Source: Palleronia abyssalis (lineage in GTDB: Bacteria > Pseudomonadota > Alphaproteobacteria > Rhodobacterales > Rhodobacteraceae). From it: DNA of 64,000 nucleotides. The stretch covers positions 372,001 to 436,000 of the forward strand of contig NZ_ONZF01000001.1 in the NCBI RefSeq assembly GCF_900302445.1. Reading direction: 5' to 3'. The position numbers were made by a program, and so were the translations under genes. The first letter of the stretch is position 1. The number at the start of each line of letters is the position of its first letter. Under the pieces are notes generated by a model. That model ran no database searches, had not been told where the DNA came from, and saw only the letters and a program-made list of their open reading frames with translations. This document shows, piece after piece, positions 28,194-36,533 of the stretch.

Positions 28194-28633
28194 TCCTCGA
28201 TCTCGAACTCGGGCAGATCCTGCAACGGCTCCATCCCCAGGCGGGTGACGATCGTGATGTCGGACCCGTCCGCAGGCCGGACAAGGCGAATATCTTCGAG
28301 CGGGATCATCACCGTCTTGTCGCCGATGCCGATGAAGCCCCCGACATCCGTGGTCAGTCCCAGCATCTGCCCATCGACGCTGAGGACGACATCCTCGACG
28401 CCGCCGATTTCGGTCAGGTTCGCGACCATGGCGCTCAAGGGAGCAGAGTCGTCCCACACATCCTGGTCGTAGTTCCCTTCCAGAGAGACCACGCGCGCAT
28501 CTTCAAGCATCTCTGCGGTGATGATGTTCTGCGGATCGGGCGCGGCGGCGTCTTCGGAAAAGGACGCCGCGTCCTGCGCAGCGGCGGGCAGCGCGAAAAG
28601 GATGGCCGCAGCGATCACGGGTTTGCGCAACAT
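28190..28633 (-). CDS. Secreted PRC-barrel domain protein
   Basis: A 147-residue exported protein. Residues 1-20 are a signal peptide (AAAILFALPAAAQ). Residues about 38-120 form a PRC-barrel-like domain: AEMLEDARVVSLEG, LSAMVANLTEIGGVEDVVLS and GFIGIGDKTVMIPLEDI. Periplasmic PRC-barrel proteins are common in this group, but their role is unclear. The start at 28633 gives the signal peptide; the frame runs open far upstream against the cupin and trehalose genes and is not coding there. It converges with the GNAT gene and diverges from the cupin gene. Confidence 0.8.
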   Translation of the reverse strand: MLRKPVIAAAILFALPAAAQDAASFSEDAAAPDPQNIITAEMLEDARVVSLEGNYDQDVWDDSAPLSAMVANLTEIGGVEDVVLSVDGQMLGLTTDVGGFIGIGDKTVMIPLEDIRLVRPADGSDITIVTRLGMEPLQDLPEFEIED

Positions 28634-28723
28634 GGGAATGCCTTTCACAATGGCTTTGTCAGGCGGGAAACCGCCCGCTGCGCCCGGTGGTTCCGTCGCG
28701 CCGCACCCACGAAAGGACAAATG

Positions 28724-29155
28724 ATGACCGCAGACGAAATTGTCAGCTTGCTGGACCTGGCCCCCCATCCCGAAGGGGGGCATTACCGCCAGACCTGGGA
28801 GGCGGACGGCCCGGGCCGCCCGGCCGGGACTTGCATCTATTTCCTGTTGAAAGCGGGCGAGCAAAGCCATTGGCACCGGGTCGATGCCGCCGAGATCTGG
28901 CACTTCTACGCCGGGGGGCCACTGACGTTGCGCCTTTCGGAGACGGCGGAGGGGCCTGCACAAAGTCACATTCTGGGCCCGGATCTCGCCGCGGGTCAGC
29001 GCCCGCAGGTCATCGTGCCGACCGGGGCATGGCAGGCGGCCGAAGCCGGGGCGGACTGGACGCTTGTGGGATGCACAGTCAGCCCGGGTTTCCGGTTCGA
29101 GGGGTTCGAACTGGCCGCGCCCGACTTCGACATTCCCGAGGCGCGGAACGATTAA
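28724..29155 (+). CDS. Cupin domain protein (DUF985/cupin_5)
   Basis: A 143-residue cupin. LLDLAPHPEGGHYRQTWE at the N terminus and the metal-site region SHWHRVDAAEIWHFYAGGPL are typical of the DUF985 (cupin_5) group, some members of which resemble sugar epimerase folds. VIVPTGAWQAAE forms the second cupin motif. Two ATGs in tandem (28721, 28724); AGGA at 28714-28717 spaces better with the second. It lies just upstream of treZ, but the 44-base gap does not prove co-transcription. Function unknown. Confidence 0.8.
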   Translation: MTADEIVSLLDLAPHPEGGHYRQTWEADGPGRPAGTCIYFLLKAGEQSHWHRVDAAEIWHFYAGGPLTLRLSETAEGPAQSHILGPDLAAGQRPQVIVPTGAWQAAEAGADWTLVGCTVSPGFRFEGFELAAPDFDIPEARND

Positions 29156-29199
29156 GCCCCGGGGCGATTGGTCGTGCGACATCAGAGGCATTACGCAGC

Positions 29200-30906
29200 A
29201 TGACCGACACGGAACGACATTGGGGCCACCGCCGGATCGAAGGCGGTTGGGAGATCGCGACATGGGCACCGACCGCCGAGCGCATGACGCTCGAAGTGGA
29301 CGGCACCTCGCGCAAGATGGAAACGCAAGACGGCTGGCATATCGCACGGATTGAGGCTGTCGAGGGCGCGACCTACGGCTTTCGGCGCGACGGCGACACC
29401 CTGCTGCCCGACCCCGCAAGCCGTGCCCAGAGCGGCGGGGTCCACGCGCCGTCGAAACTGATCGACATCTCCGCCATCCCGCGCACCGAATGGTCGGGAC
29501 GCCCCTGGGAGGAAACCTCGATCCTCGAGCTTCACGTCGGCACCTTCACCGAAGAAGGTACCCTCGCCGCCGCCGCGCGTAAGCTTCCCGATCTGGCGTC
29601 GCTTGGGTTCACATGTGTCGAGCTGATGCCGCTGGCCCAGTTCGACGGCGACCGCGGATGGGGATATGACGGCGTACTTCCGTTCGCCGTTCATCCCGCC
29701 TATGGCACCCCCCGCGACATGGTCGCCTTCGTGTCGGCCGCGCACGAGGCCGGGCTGATGGTGCTGGTGGATGCGGTCTATAACCATTTCGGCCCGGAAG
29801 GCGCGGTCCTGTCGCAACTATGCCCGACCTTCTTCGACGAACAGCGCCATACGCCGTGGGGCGCCGCCATCGATTTTGACAAGCCGCAGGTGCGGTCGTT
29901 CTTCCTGCAAAATGCCGAGATGTGGCTGCGCGATTACGGCGTCGATGGCCTGCGGCTGGACGCCGTGCACCAGATCGGTCGCGAGGGCGACACCGATTTC
30001 TTGACCGAACTGTCCGAGCGGGTCATCGCGCTGGATCTGGACCGCCCACTGCACCTGGTGACCGAGGACGAGCGCAACCTCGTCTCCTACGTCGGGCGCG
30101 ATGCGTTGCAGGCGCAGTGGAACGACGACTATCACCACGCCGTCCACTGTCTTCTGACCGGCGAAAGCCAGAGCTACTACGCGCCGTTCTCGGACGACCC
30201 GTTCGGCGACATGGTGACGGCGCTGCGCGACGGCCAAGTCGATCAGGGCCAGCCGCGCCCGAACACCGAAGACCGGCGGGGCGAGCCGTCGTCCGAGCTG
30301 CCGCCGATCTGCTTCGTCAACGCCAACCAGACCCACGACCAGATCGGCAACCGCGCCTTCGGGGACCGCCTGATCGCGCTGGCCGGACCTGAGCGGATGG
30401 AGGTCATGCATGCCATGCTGTGCCTGGCGCCGTTCGTGCCGATGCTGTTCATGGGCGAGGAGATCGGATCGCGGGCGCCGTTCCAGTTCTTCACGGATTT
30501 CCACGGCGATCTGGCGGATGCGGTCCGCAAGGGCCGCCGGTCCGAGTTCCCCGAATTCGCCGATGCCCAGGACGAAATCCCGGACCCCAACGCACCGGAG
30601 ACATTCGCCCGATCCCGCCCCTACGCGGATCTGCCCGAAGATGCCGACGATTGGCGCGCCCTGACACGCGCGTGCCTTGCCCTGCGCAAGTCCCACGTCG
30701 TTCCGCTGCTGAAAAGCGGCTGGCGTGAAACTCGGGTGGAACGGACCGGCCCCGGCACCCTTCTGGCGACGTGGGTGTTTGAACAAGGTCGCCTCGATCT
30801 GACCTTTTCAACCGAAGGCCCGGCCCCTGCTATCCCGACGACCGAACTCTTTTCACATGAAAGACCCGGCGCGGCGATGCGCATGGGCATTGGGGGTGCA
30901 GAATGA
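29200..30906 (+). CDS. treZ: Malto-oligosyltrehalose trehalohydrolase
   Basis: A 568-residue GH13 enzyme that releases trehalose from maltooligosyltrehalose. An N-terminal beta domain precedes the (beta/alpha)8 barrel. Catalytic regions: DAVYNHFG, nucleophile Asp in DGLRLDAVHQ, acid Glu in LVTEDERNLVS, and transition-state Asp in NQTHDQIGNRAFG; YDGVLPFAVHPAYGTP is typical for TreZ. The start at 29200 begins MTDTERHWGH. Its stop overlaps the treY start (ATGA), the usual tight pair of the TreYZ pathway that converts alpha-1,4-glucans to trehalose. Confidence 0.94.
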   Translation: MTDTERHWGHRRIEGGWEIATWAPTAERMTLEVDGTSRKMETQDGWHIARIEAVEGATYGFRRDGDTLLPDPASRAQSGGVHAPSKLIDISAIPRTEWSGRPWEETSILELHVGTFTEEGTLAAAARKLPDLASLGFTCVELMPLAQFDGDRGWGYDGVLPFAVHPAYGTPRDMVAFVSAAHEAGLMVLVDAVYNHFGPEGAVLSQLCPTFFDEQRHTPWGAAIDFDKPQVRSFFLQNAEMWLRDYGVDGLRLDAVHQIGREGDTDFLTELSERVIALDLDRPLHLVTEDERNLVSYVGRDALQAQWNDDYHHAVHCLLTGESQSYYAPFSDDPFGDMVTALRDGQVDQGQPRPNTEDRRGEPSSELPPICFVNANQTHDQIGNRAFGDRLIALAGPERMEVMHAMLCLAPFVPMLFMGEEIGSRAPFQFFTDFHGDLADAVRKGRRSEFPEFADAQDEIPDPNAPETFARSRPYADLPEDADDWRALTRACLALRKSHVVPLLKSGWRETRVERTGPGTLLATWVFEQGRLDLTFSTEGPAPAIPTTELFSHERPGAAMRMGIGGAE

Positions 30907-33137
30907 CCCGTATCGCAAGTTACCGCGTCCAGCTGCGCGACGGCATGGATTTCGGAACCCTCGAACACCGGCTGCCGCAGATTGCCGATCTGGGGGTCAG
31001 TCACCTCTACCTGTCGCCGATCCTAACCGCCGCGCCGGGATCGACCCACGGTTACGACGTGACCGACCCGACCGAGATCGATCCCGTATTGGGCGGGGTT
31101 TCGGGGTTCGAAAGCCTGGCCCGCGCCGCGGACGAGCTTGGGCTGGAGATCATTCTGGATATCGTGCCGAACCACATGGCCTTCGGGCTGGAGACGCCGT
31201 GGCTGCGCGACGTTCTGGCGAAAGGCGAACGCAGCCCCCACGCCTCGGTTTTCGAGATCGACTGGGACGCCGGGCCCCTGGCGCTTCCCTGGCTGACCGC
31301 GCCCCTGCCCGAGATGGCGCAGGCTGGCGATGTGCGGATCGACGGCGAGACGCTGAAGGTCGGCGGGCTGGACGTTCCGCTGTCGCCGGGCAGTTCTTCC
31401 GAGTTTGACGAGGACAACATCGATCAGCTTCATGAACGCCAGCACTGGCGGCTTCTGCCTTGGCAGATGGAGCGTGACAGCATCACCCACCGACGCTTCT
31501 TCTCGGTCACCGGCCTGATCGGCGTCCGGGTCGAGGATCCGGACGTGTTCGAGAAAGTCCACGCGGCAGTTTTCGATCTGGTCGACCGTGGGCTGATCCA
31601 AGGGCTCCGGGTGGATCACGTGGACGGTCTGGTCGATCCCGGCGGATATCTGCGCCGCCTGGCGGACCGCGTTCCGGGAACGGACATCTGGGTCGAGAAA
31701 ATCCTGGTTTCGGGTGAAACCCTGCGCGATTGGCCCGTTGCCGGGACTACAGGGTACGAGGCAGCCGCTGTCATCGGCCGCGCTTTGGCCAGCCGCTCCG
31801 GATTCGAGCGGATCGACACCCTCTGGCGGGACGAGGCGGAGATCGAAGGCACGTTCCACCCGATGGTCGAGGAGGCCAAGCGCGAGGTGCTGGTCGACGA
31901 ACTGGCCGCCGAACTGCGCCAACTGCGCAGCTTGGTGGAACGCGTGGCCGAAGAAGAGGCCCGGCCCATGGGCCCCGAAACCCTTCGCGAGGCGATCACC
32001 GAGCTTCTGGTCGCGTTTCCCCGCTATCGCAGCTATGTCGGCGCGGCGGCGTCCGAAGAGGATCGGCGCATCTGGACCGACAGCGCCGACCGCGCGGCCG
32101 AGCATGTCCGCCAGCGCGACGGCATCGACTGGGTGCGGGATACGATGCTGGACGGCACCTCGACCGCGGCGCGCGCCTTTACCGTCAGGATGGAGCAGGT
32201 GACCGGCGCGCTTTTGGCCAAGGCTCACGAGGATACTGCCGGCTTTCGGTTCAACCGCTACCTGGCCGCGAACGAGGTCGGCGCCGATCCCGACCATCCC
32301 CTGGCCTCGCCCGACGACATTCAGGCCTTCCTGACGGATCGCCAGACCCATTGGCCCGGATCCCTGACCCTGGGATCCAGCCACGACACCAAGCGCAGCG
32401 AAGACGCCCGCATGCGCCTCATCGCGGCCACCCACGAGCCCGAGGCCTTTGCCACGCTCTGGCAGGATGCCAAGGCGCTGCCCGGATCGGATGGTTTGAA
32501 CGCCAACCGGCGCTTCTATGCCTTCCAGATCGCCCTTGCGATCCATGGCGAGCCCGAAGCGCAGGACCGCGCCGCCGAGCATATGGTCAAAGCTCTGCGC
32601 GAGGGCAAAGAGGTGTCATACTGGACCGCCCCGGACGAAGACCGCGAGGCAAGGATGCAGTCATGGGTCCGCAGCCTTCTGGACCTTTGGGACGAAACCC
32701 GGCCCGACACGCTGGAACGGCTGAAAAGCCTTGGGGCGCATCTGTCGTTGTGCGAGGTCGCCCTTCGCTGCCTGATGCCTGGCATGCCCGACATCTATCA
32801 GGGCGGGGAAGGCATGATCCTGCAGCTGACCGATCCGGACAATCGACGCACCCCGGAATGGGACAGGCTGGCCGGACTGCCCGCCGGGCGCGACCCATCG
32901 TCTGTGAAGGCCGGTCTGTTCCACCTTCTTCTGGGGCTGCGACGTGCGGACCCCGACCTTTTCGCGAAGGGAACGGCCAGCTGGAGCGTGGATAACGCGG
33001 GATGGCGCCTCTCGCGACAGCACGACGGACGCGAGATCGCCGCGATCCTGACGGATGGCGATCCCGATGCCGAAGGCCTGGAATGGCTGTCGCGGGACGA
33101 GACCAGCGGACAAACGCTCGCCATCCTCAAGAGCTGA
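30903..33137 (+). CDS. treY: Malto-oligosyltrehalose synthase
   Basis: A 744-residue GH13 transglucosidase that turns the reducing end of a maltodextrin into a trehalose unit. Signatures: ASYRVQLRDGMDF, HLYLSPILTAAPGSTHGYDV, DIVPNHMAFG, the nucleophile region LRVDHVDGLVDP, the acid Glu in IWVEKIL, and LGSSHDTKRSEDARMR. It is somewhat longer than a standard amylase because of the extra helical domain common to TreY. ATGA-coupled to treZ. A hairpin separates it from glgC. Confidence 0.95.
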   Translation: MTRIASYRVQLRDGMDFGTLEHRLPQIADLGVSHLYLSPILTAAPGSTHGYDVTDPTEIDPVLGGVSGFESLARAADELGLEIILDIVPNHMAFGLETPWLRDVLAKGERSPHASVFEIDWDAGPLALPWLTAPLPEMAQAGDVRIDGETLKVGGLDVPLSPGSSSEFDEDNIDQLHERQHWRLLPWQMERDSITHRRFFSVTGLIGVRVEDPDVFEKVHAAVFDLVDRGLIQGLRVDHVDGLVDPGGYLRRLADRVPGTDIWVEKILVSGETLRDWPVAGTTGYEAAAVIGRALASRSGFERIDTLWRDEAEIEGTFHPMVEEAKREVLVDELAAELRQLRSLVERVAEEEARPMGPETLREAITELLVAFPRYRSYVGAAASEEDRRIWTDSADRAAEHVRQRDGIDWVRDTMLDGTSTAARAFTVRMEQVTGALLAKAHEDTAGFRFNRYLAANEVGADPDHPLASPDDIQAFLTDRQTHWPGSLTLGSSHDTKRSEDARMRLIAATHEPEAFATLWQDAKALPGSDGLNANRRFYAFQIALAIHGEPEAQDRAAEHMVKALREGKEVSYWTAPDEDREARMQSWVRSLLDLWDETRPDTLERLKSLGAHLSLCEVALRCLMPGMPDIYQGGEGMILQLTDPDNRRTPEWDRLAGLPAGRDPSSVKAGLFHLLLGLRRADPDLFAKGTASWSVDNAGWRLSRQHDGREIAAILTDGDPDAEGLEWLSRDETSGQTLAILKS

Positions 33138-33153
33138 GGCGCGCGATCACAAT

Positions 33154-33182
33154 TGGCCGCCTTGGGGGAACCGGGGCGGCCA
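33154..33182 (+). promoter_or_regulatory. Hairpin between treY and glgC
   Basis: TGGCCGCC (33154-33161) and GGCGGCCA (33175-33182) form a perfect 8-bp stem with a 13-base loop, 16 bases after the treY stop. No T-run follows, so it may act as an mRNA processing or attenuation structure, or as a weak terminator ahead of a separate glgC promoter. Confidence 0.5.
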
Positions 33183-33235
33183 TTCGCGACCTTTCCAGTA
33201 AGACGGCCACGCCGTCGCTGTTGGGAGGTATGTGT

Positions 33236-34354
33236 ATGTCTTTTCACGCTTTAACCAGTTCATCCCCGTTTCGCGATAGCGTGGCCGTTGCCCGCGATAC
33301 GCTGCCGGTCCTGCTGGCCGGAGGTCGCGGCTCTCGGCTGTACGAGCTGACCGAAACGCTGTGCAAGCCCGCGGTTCCGTTCATCGGCCGGACGCGGATC
33401 GTGGACTTCACGATGGAGAATCTGCGCCAGGCGCGCATGGATCGGGTGATCGTGGCCACGCAGTACCAGGCCGCCGCCCTGCACCAGCACCTGATCGACC
33501 GGTGGCAGCCCTACATGTCCGTCCACTTGCGACATGCGCCCACGCTGACCGGACGCCCGGAAGGGTCCCGGGGGACGGCAGACGCGGTGCGCCTGATGAT
33601 CGACGAGATCGACGCGGCCCGCCCGCGCGAAGTCCTGATCCTTGCCGCCGATCACGTCTACAAGATGGATTACAACGCGATGATCCGCGATCACCGGGAC
33701 CGCGGAGCCTTGGTAACGGTCGCCGCAGACAGTGTTCCGCGCGGGCAGGCCAATGCCTTCGGCGTCATCGAGGCAAACCTAAACGCCCGCATTTCGCGCT
33801 TTGTCGAAAAACCCAGCGATCCCCCGTGCTGGACATCGGACCCGACGAAGGTCCTGGCCAGCATGGGTCTGTATATCTTCGACTGGCCCTACTTGCGCGA
33901 CCTGCTTCTGAACGAGGCCGACCTTATGGATTTCGGGCACGACGTCCTGCCACATGCGGTGGCCGAGGGGCGGGCCTATGTCCATGCCCCGGCCCAAAAC
34001 GGCCCCTTCTACTGGCGCGATGTCGGGACGCTGGACGCGTTACGCTGTGCCGCCCTGGACTTCATGTCGGACACGCCGCCCTTCTCGCTACCCGACCCCT
34101 CGACCGATCCGGTCCGTCTGGGGTACATGGAGTCGGTCGTCATGGACGGGTCTTTCGTCTCGGCCGGGGCGCTTCTTTCGAAATGCATCGTCTCACCCGG
34201 TGTCGTGCTTCCGTTCGGGACCGAGATCGGGATGCACCCCGACCGCGACGCCCGTCATTTTCGACGGACCGAGGAAGGGACGATCCTTGTCACGCCATCG
34301 ATGATCGCAGGCTTGAAAAAAGCCAATGCCACTTACCTATCTGCAAACGCATAA
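33236..34354 (+). CDS. glgC: Glucose-1-phosphate adenylyltransferase homologue, short and divergent
   Basis: A 372-residue nucleotidyltransferase of the GlgC family. The pyrophosphorylase motif PVLLAGGRGSRLYELTETLCKPAVPF, and GTADAVRLMIDEI, LILAADHVYKMDYNAMI, RFVEKP and GPFYWRDVGTLDAL identify it. It is shorter than usual (about 420 residues). The gap lies in the C-terminal left-handed beta-helix, where FVSAGALLSKCIVSPG runs almost directly into VVLPFGTEIGM and the terminal RRTEEGTILVTPSMI. The ATG at 33236 has GGGAGG 7 bases upstream; the ATG at 33230 is too close. It may have altered allosteric control. It precedes glgX by 21 bases. Confidence 0.8.
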   Translation: MSFHALTSSSPFRDSVAVARDTLPVLLAGGRGSRLYELTETLCKPAVPFIGRTRIVDFTMENLRQARMDRVIVATQYQAAALHQHLIDRWQPYMSVHLRHAPTLTGRPEGSRGTADAVRLMIDEIDAARPREVLILAADHVYKMDYNAMIRDHRDRGALVTVAADSVPRGQANAFGVIEANLNARISRFVEKPSDPPCWTSDPTKVLASMGLYIFDWPYLRDLLLNEADLMDFGHDVLPHAVAEGRAYVHAPAQNGPFYWRDVGTLDALRCAALDFMSDTPPFSLPDPSTDPVRLGYMESVVMDGSFVSAGALLSKCIVSPGVVLPFGTEIGMHPDRDARHFRRTEEGTILVTPSMIAGLKKANATYLSANA

Positions 34355-34375
34355 TTTCCATATCGGGGTGTCTTC

Positions 34376-36388
34376 GTGACGCAGTTCAAGTTCGATCCAA
34401 GCGGGGCCTACGCGACCGCACTCGGGGCGCAGTTCAATGGTGAGGGGACCAATTTCGCCTTGTTCAGCGACCACGCCGAACGGGTCGAGCTTTGCCTGTT
34501 CGACGAGGCCGGGAATGAGACCCGCCTCGACCTGCCCGAGATGGAGGGCGGTGTGTGGTACGGCTACCTTCCGGGCGTCGTTCCGGGCCAAAGGTACGGG
34601 TATCGTGTCCACGGCCCGTATGCCCCAAGCGAAGGCCACCGCTTCAACGCCAACAAGCTGTTGATCGACCCCTATGCGCGCCAGTTGACCGGTCCGGTGG
34701 TCTGGAACGGCGCGCTGTTCGGCTATGACGTCTCGACCGGGGACGACACGACGTTCGACGAGCGCGACTCGGCGCCTTACGTGCCGAAATGCTTCGTCAC
34801 CGACCCCGCCTATGACTGGGATCAGGACCGCGCTCTGCACACACCGTGGTCCGAGACGGTGATCTACGAGGCCCATGTCCGCGGCCTGACCATGCTGCGC
34901 GACGATGTCCCCGAGGAGATGCGCGGCACGTTCGCCGGCCTCGCCTCTGACCCCATGATCGAGCACCTCCAGAAGATCGGCGTCACCGCGGTCGAGCTTT
35001 TGCCCGTCCACGCCTTCCTTCAGGACAGCCACCTGATCGACAAAGGGCTGTCGAACTACTGGGGCTACAACACGCTGAACTTCTTCGCGCCTGAACGCCG
35101 CTATCTGCGCACGGGCGAATGGGGCGAGATCAAGGAGGCCGTCACCCGCTTTCACAAGGCCGGGATCGAGGTCATTCTGGACGTCGTCTACAACCACACC
35201 GCGGAAGGATCCGAACTTGGCCCGACCCTGTCCTTCCGCGGGATCGACAACCAAAGCTATTACCTGCACGGCGAGGACAAGCGCCATTGCTACGACGTGA
35301 CGGGCACCGGCAACACGGTGAACGTCGCGCATCCGATGGTGCTTCGCATGGTCCTCGATTCCCTGCGCCACTGGGTGCAGGAGATGCACGTGGACGGGTT
35401 CCGCTTCGATCTGGCCTCGACCCTGGGGCGCGAGCCGACGGGCTTCGAGCGTGAGGGCGGGTTCTTCGCGGCGATCCGGCAGGACCCCGTTCTGGGCAGC
35501 GTCAAGCTGATCGCCGAGCCGTGGGATATCGGCGAAGGCGGCTATCAGGTCGGCGGGTTCCCGTGGCCCTTCCGCGAGTGGAACGACAAGTTCCGCGACG
35601 ATGTGCGCGCGTTCTGGGCCCGCAAGGGCGGGATGAAGGGCAAGCTGGCCGAACGGCTGTGCGGCAGCCCGGTGCAGTTCAATCACTCGAACCGGCCCGC
35701 GACCTCCAGCGTCAACTTCATTGCCGCCCATGACGGATTCACGCTGTGGGACGTCGTCAGCTATAACGACAAGCACAATGCGGCGAATGGCGAGGACAAC
35801 AACGACGGTCACGACCATAACCTGTCCGACAACATGGGCGCCGAAGGGCATACCGACGACGCGGATGTCATCGCGGCCCGGATGCGGCGCGTTCGCGCGA
35901 TGCTTTCGACCCTGATGCTCAGTCGCGGGGTGCCCATGATCCTGGCCGGCGACGAAGTCGGCAACAGCCAGGACGGCAACAACAACGCCTATTGTCAGGA
36001 TAACGAGATCGGCTGGACCCGCTGGGCGAACGAGGCCGAAGGACTGACCAAGACGCAGGCCGAACTGGCCGCCTTGCGCCAAAAGCACCCCCTGTTGGGC
36101 GAGGCGCGGTTCGCCTCGGACACGACCGTGACATGGCGCGGCCCCGACGGCGGAGCGATGACCGACGAGCTTTGGCAGGACGACGACAGCAGCATTATCA
36201 TGGATATCGAAGGGGCTGAGACGCGGCTTCTGGTCGTCATAAATGGCGGGGACGCGGAAACGGTGGCGTTGCCAGAAGGCGAATGGCAGCTCAGCTTCGC
36301 GTCCGAAGACGGGTCGGCGACGTTGAAGGACGACGGGACCCTCAACATGGATTGGCAGGCCGTGGCCGTTTTGGCACCGCCGGCCTGA
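34376..36388 (+). CDS. glgX: Glycogen debranching enzyme
   Basis: A 670-residue GH13 isoamylase-type debranching enzyme. It has an N-terminal CBM48 domain (LGAQFNGEGTNFALFSDHAE) and a barrel with ILDVVYNHTAEG, nucleophile Asp in VDGFRFDLAST, acid Glu in LIAEPWDIGEGG and the third acidic residue in FIAAHDGFTLWDVVSYNDKH. GNSQDGNNNAYCQDNEIGW is a GlgX hallmark. The GTG start at 34376 has a poor upstream site (GGGGTG). It would supply linear maltodextrins to the TreYZ pair. Last gene of the cluster; a strong terminator follows. Confidence 0.94.
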   Translation: MTQFKFDPSGAYATALGAQFNGEGTNFALFSDHAERVELCLFDEAGNETRLDLPEMEGGVWYGYLPGVVPGQRYGYRVHGPYAPSEGHRFNANKLLIDPYARQLTGPVVWNGALFGYDVSTGDDTTFDERDSAPYVPKCFVTDPAYDWDQDRALHTPWSETVIYEAHVRGLTMLRDDVPEEMRGTFAGLASDPMIEHLQKIGVTAVELLPVHAFLQDSHLIDKGLSNYWGYNTLNFFAPERRYLRTGEWGEIKEAVTRFHKAGIEVILDVVYNHTAEGSELGPTLSFRGIDNQSYYLHGEDKRHCYDVTGTGNTVNVAHPMVLRMVLDSLRHWVQEMHVDGFRFDLASTLGREPTGFEREGGFFAAIRQDPVLGSVKLIAEPWDIGEGGYQVGGFPWPFREWNDKFRDDVRAFWARKGGMKGKLAERLCGSPVQFNHSNRPATSSVNFIAAHDGFTLWDVVSYNDKHNAANGEDNNDGHDHNLSDNMGAEGHTDDADVIAARMRRVRAMLSTLMLSRGVPMILAGDEVGNSQDGNNNAYCQDNEIGWTRWANEAEGLTKTQAELAALRQKHPLLGEARFASDTTVTWRGPDGGAMTDELWQDDDSSIIMDIEGAETRLLVVINGGDAETVALPEGEWQLSFASEDGSATLKDDGTLNMDWQAVAVLAPPA

Positions 36389-36415
36389 CCCACACCGATT
36401 TCTAACGGCATCAAC

Positions 36416-36444
36416 CGCCCCGGGACCCATCCCCGGGGCGTTTT
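36416..36444 (+). terminator. Intrinsic terminator after glgX
   Basis: CGCCCCGGG (36416-36424) and CCCGGGGCG (36432-36440) form a 9-bp stem with a 7-base loop. TTTT and a further T-rich stretch follow directly, the clearest intrinsic terminator in the window. Confidence 0.85.
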
Positions 36445-36466
36445 CGCGTTTTCATTCCGCCCAAAA

Positions 36467-36482
36467 TTTACCGTTTGATAAA
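36467..36482. promoter_or_regulatory. Weak RutR-like imperfect palindrome upstream of preT
   Basis: TTTACCGTTTGATAAA shares the central ACC and TG spacing with the RutR consensus but matches the 18-bp perfect site at 39964-39981 only in part. It sits about 50 bases before the preT start, in AT-rich DNA. Suggestive, because preT-preA belong to the same pathway. Confidence 0.25.
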
Positions 36483-36533
36483 AAAACATTCCGTGCCAAG
36501 CTGATCCTCGCCAGATGACTCGAGAGGACCGAC

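Noticed and set aside
34337-36430. 697-codon open frame on the minus strand opposite glgX
   Set aside because: Antisense shadow in GC-rich DNA; glgX shows all GH13 catalytic motifs and the antisense translation shows none.
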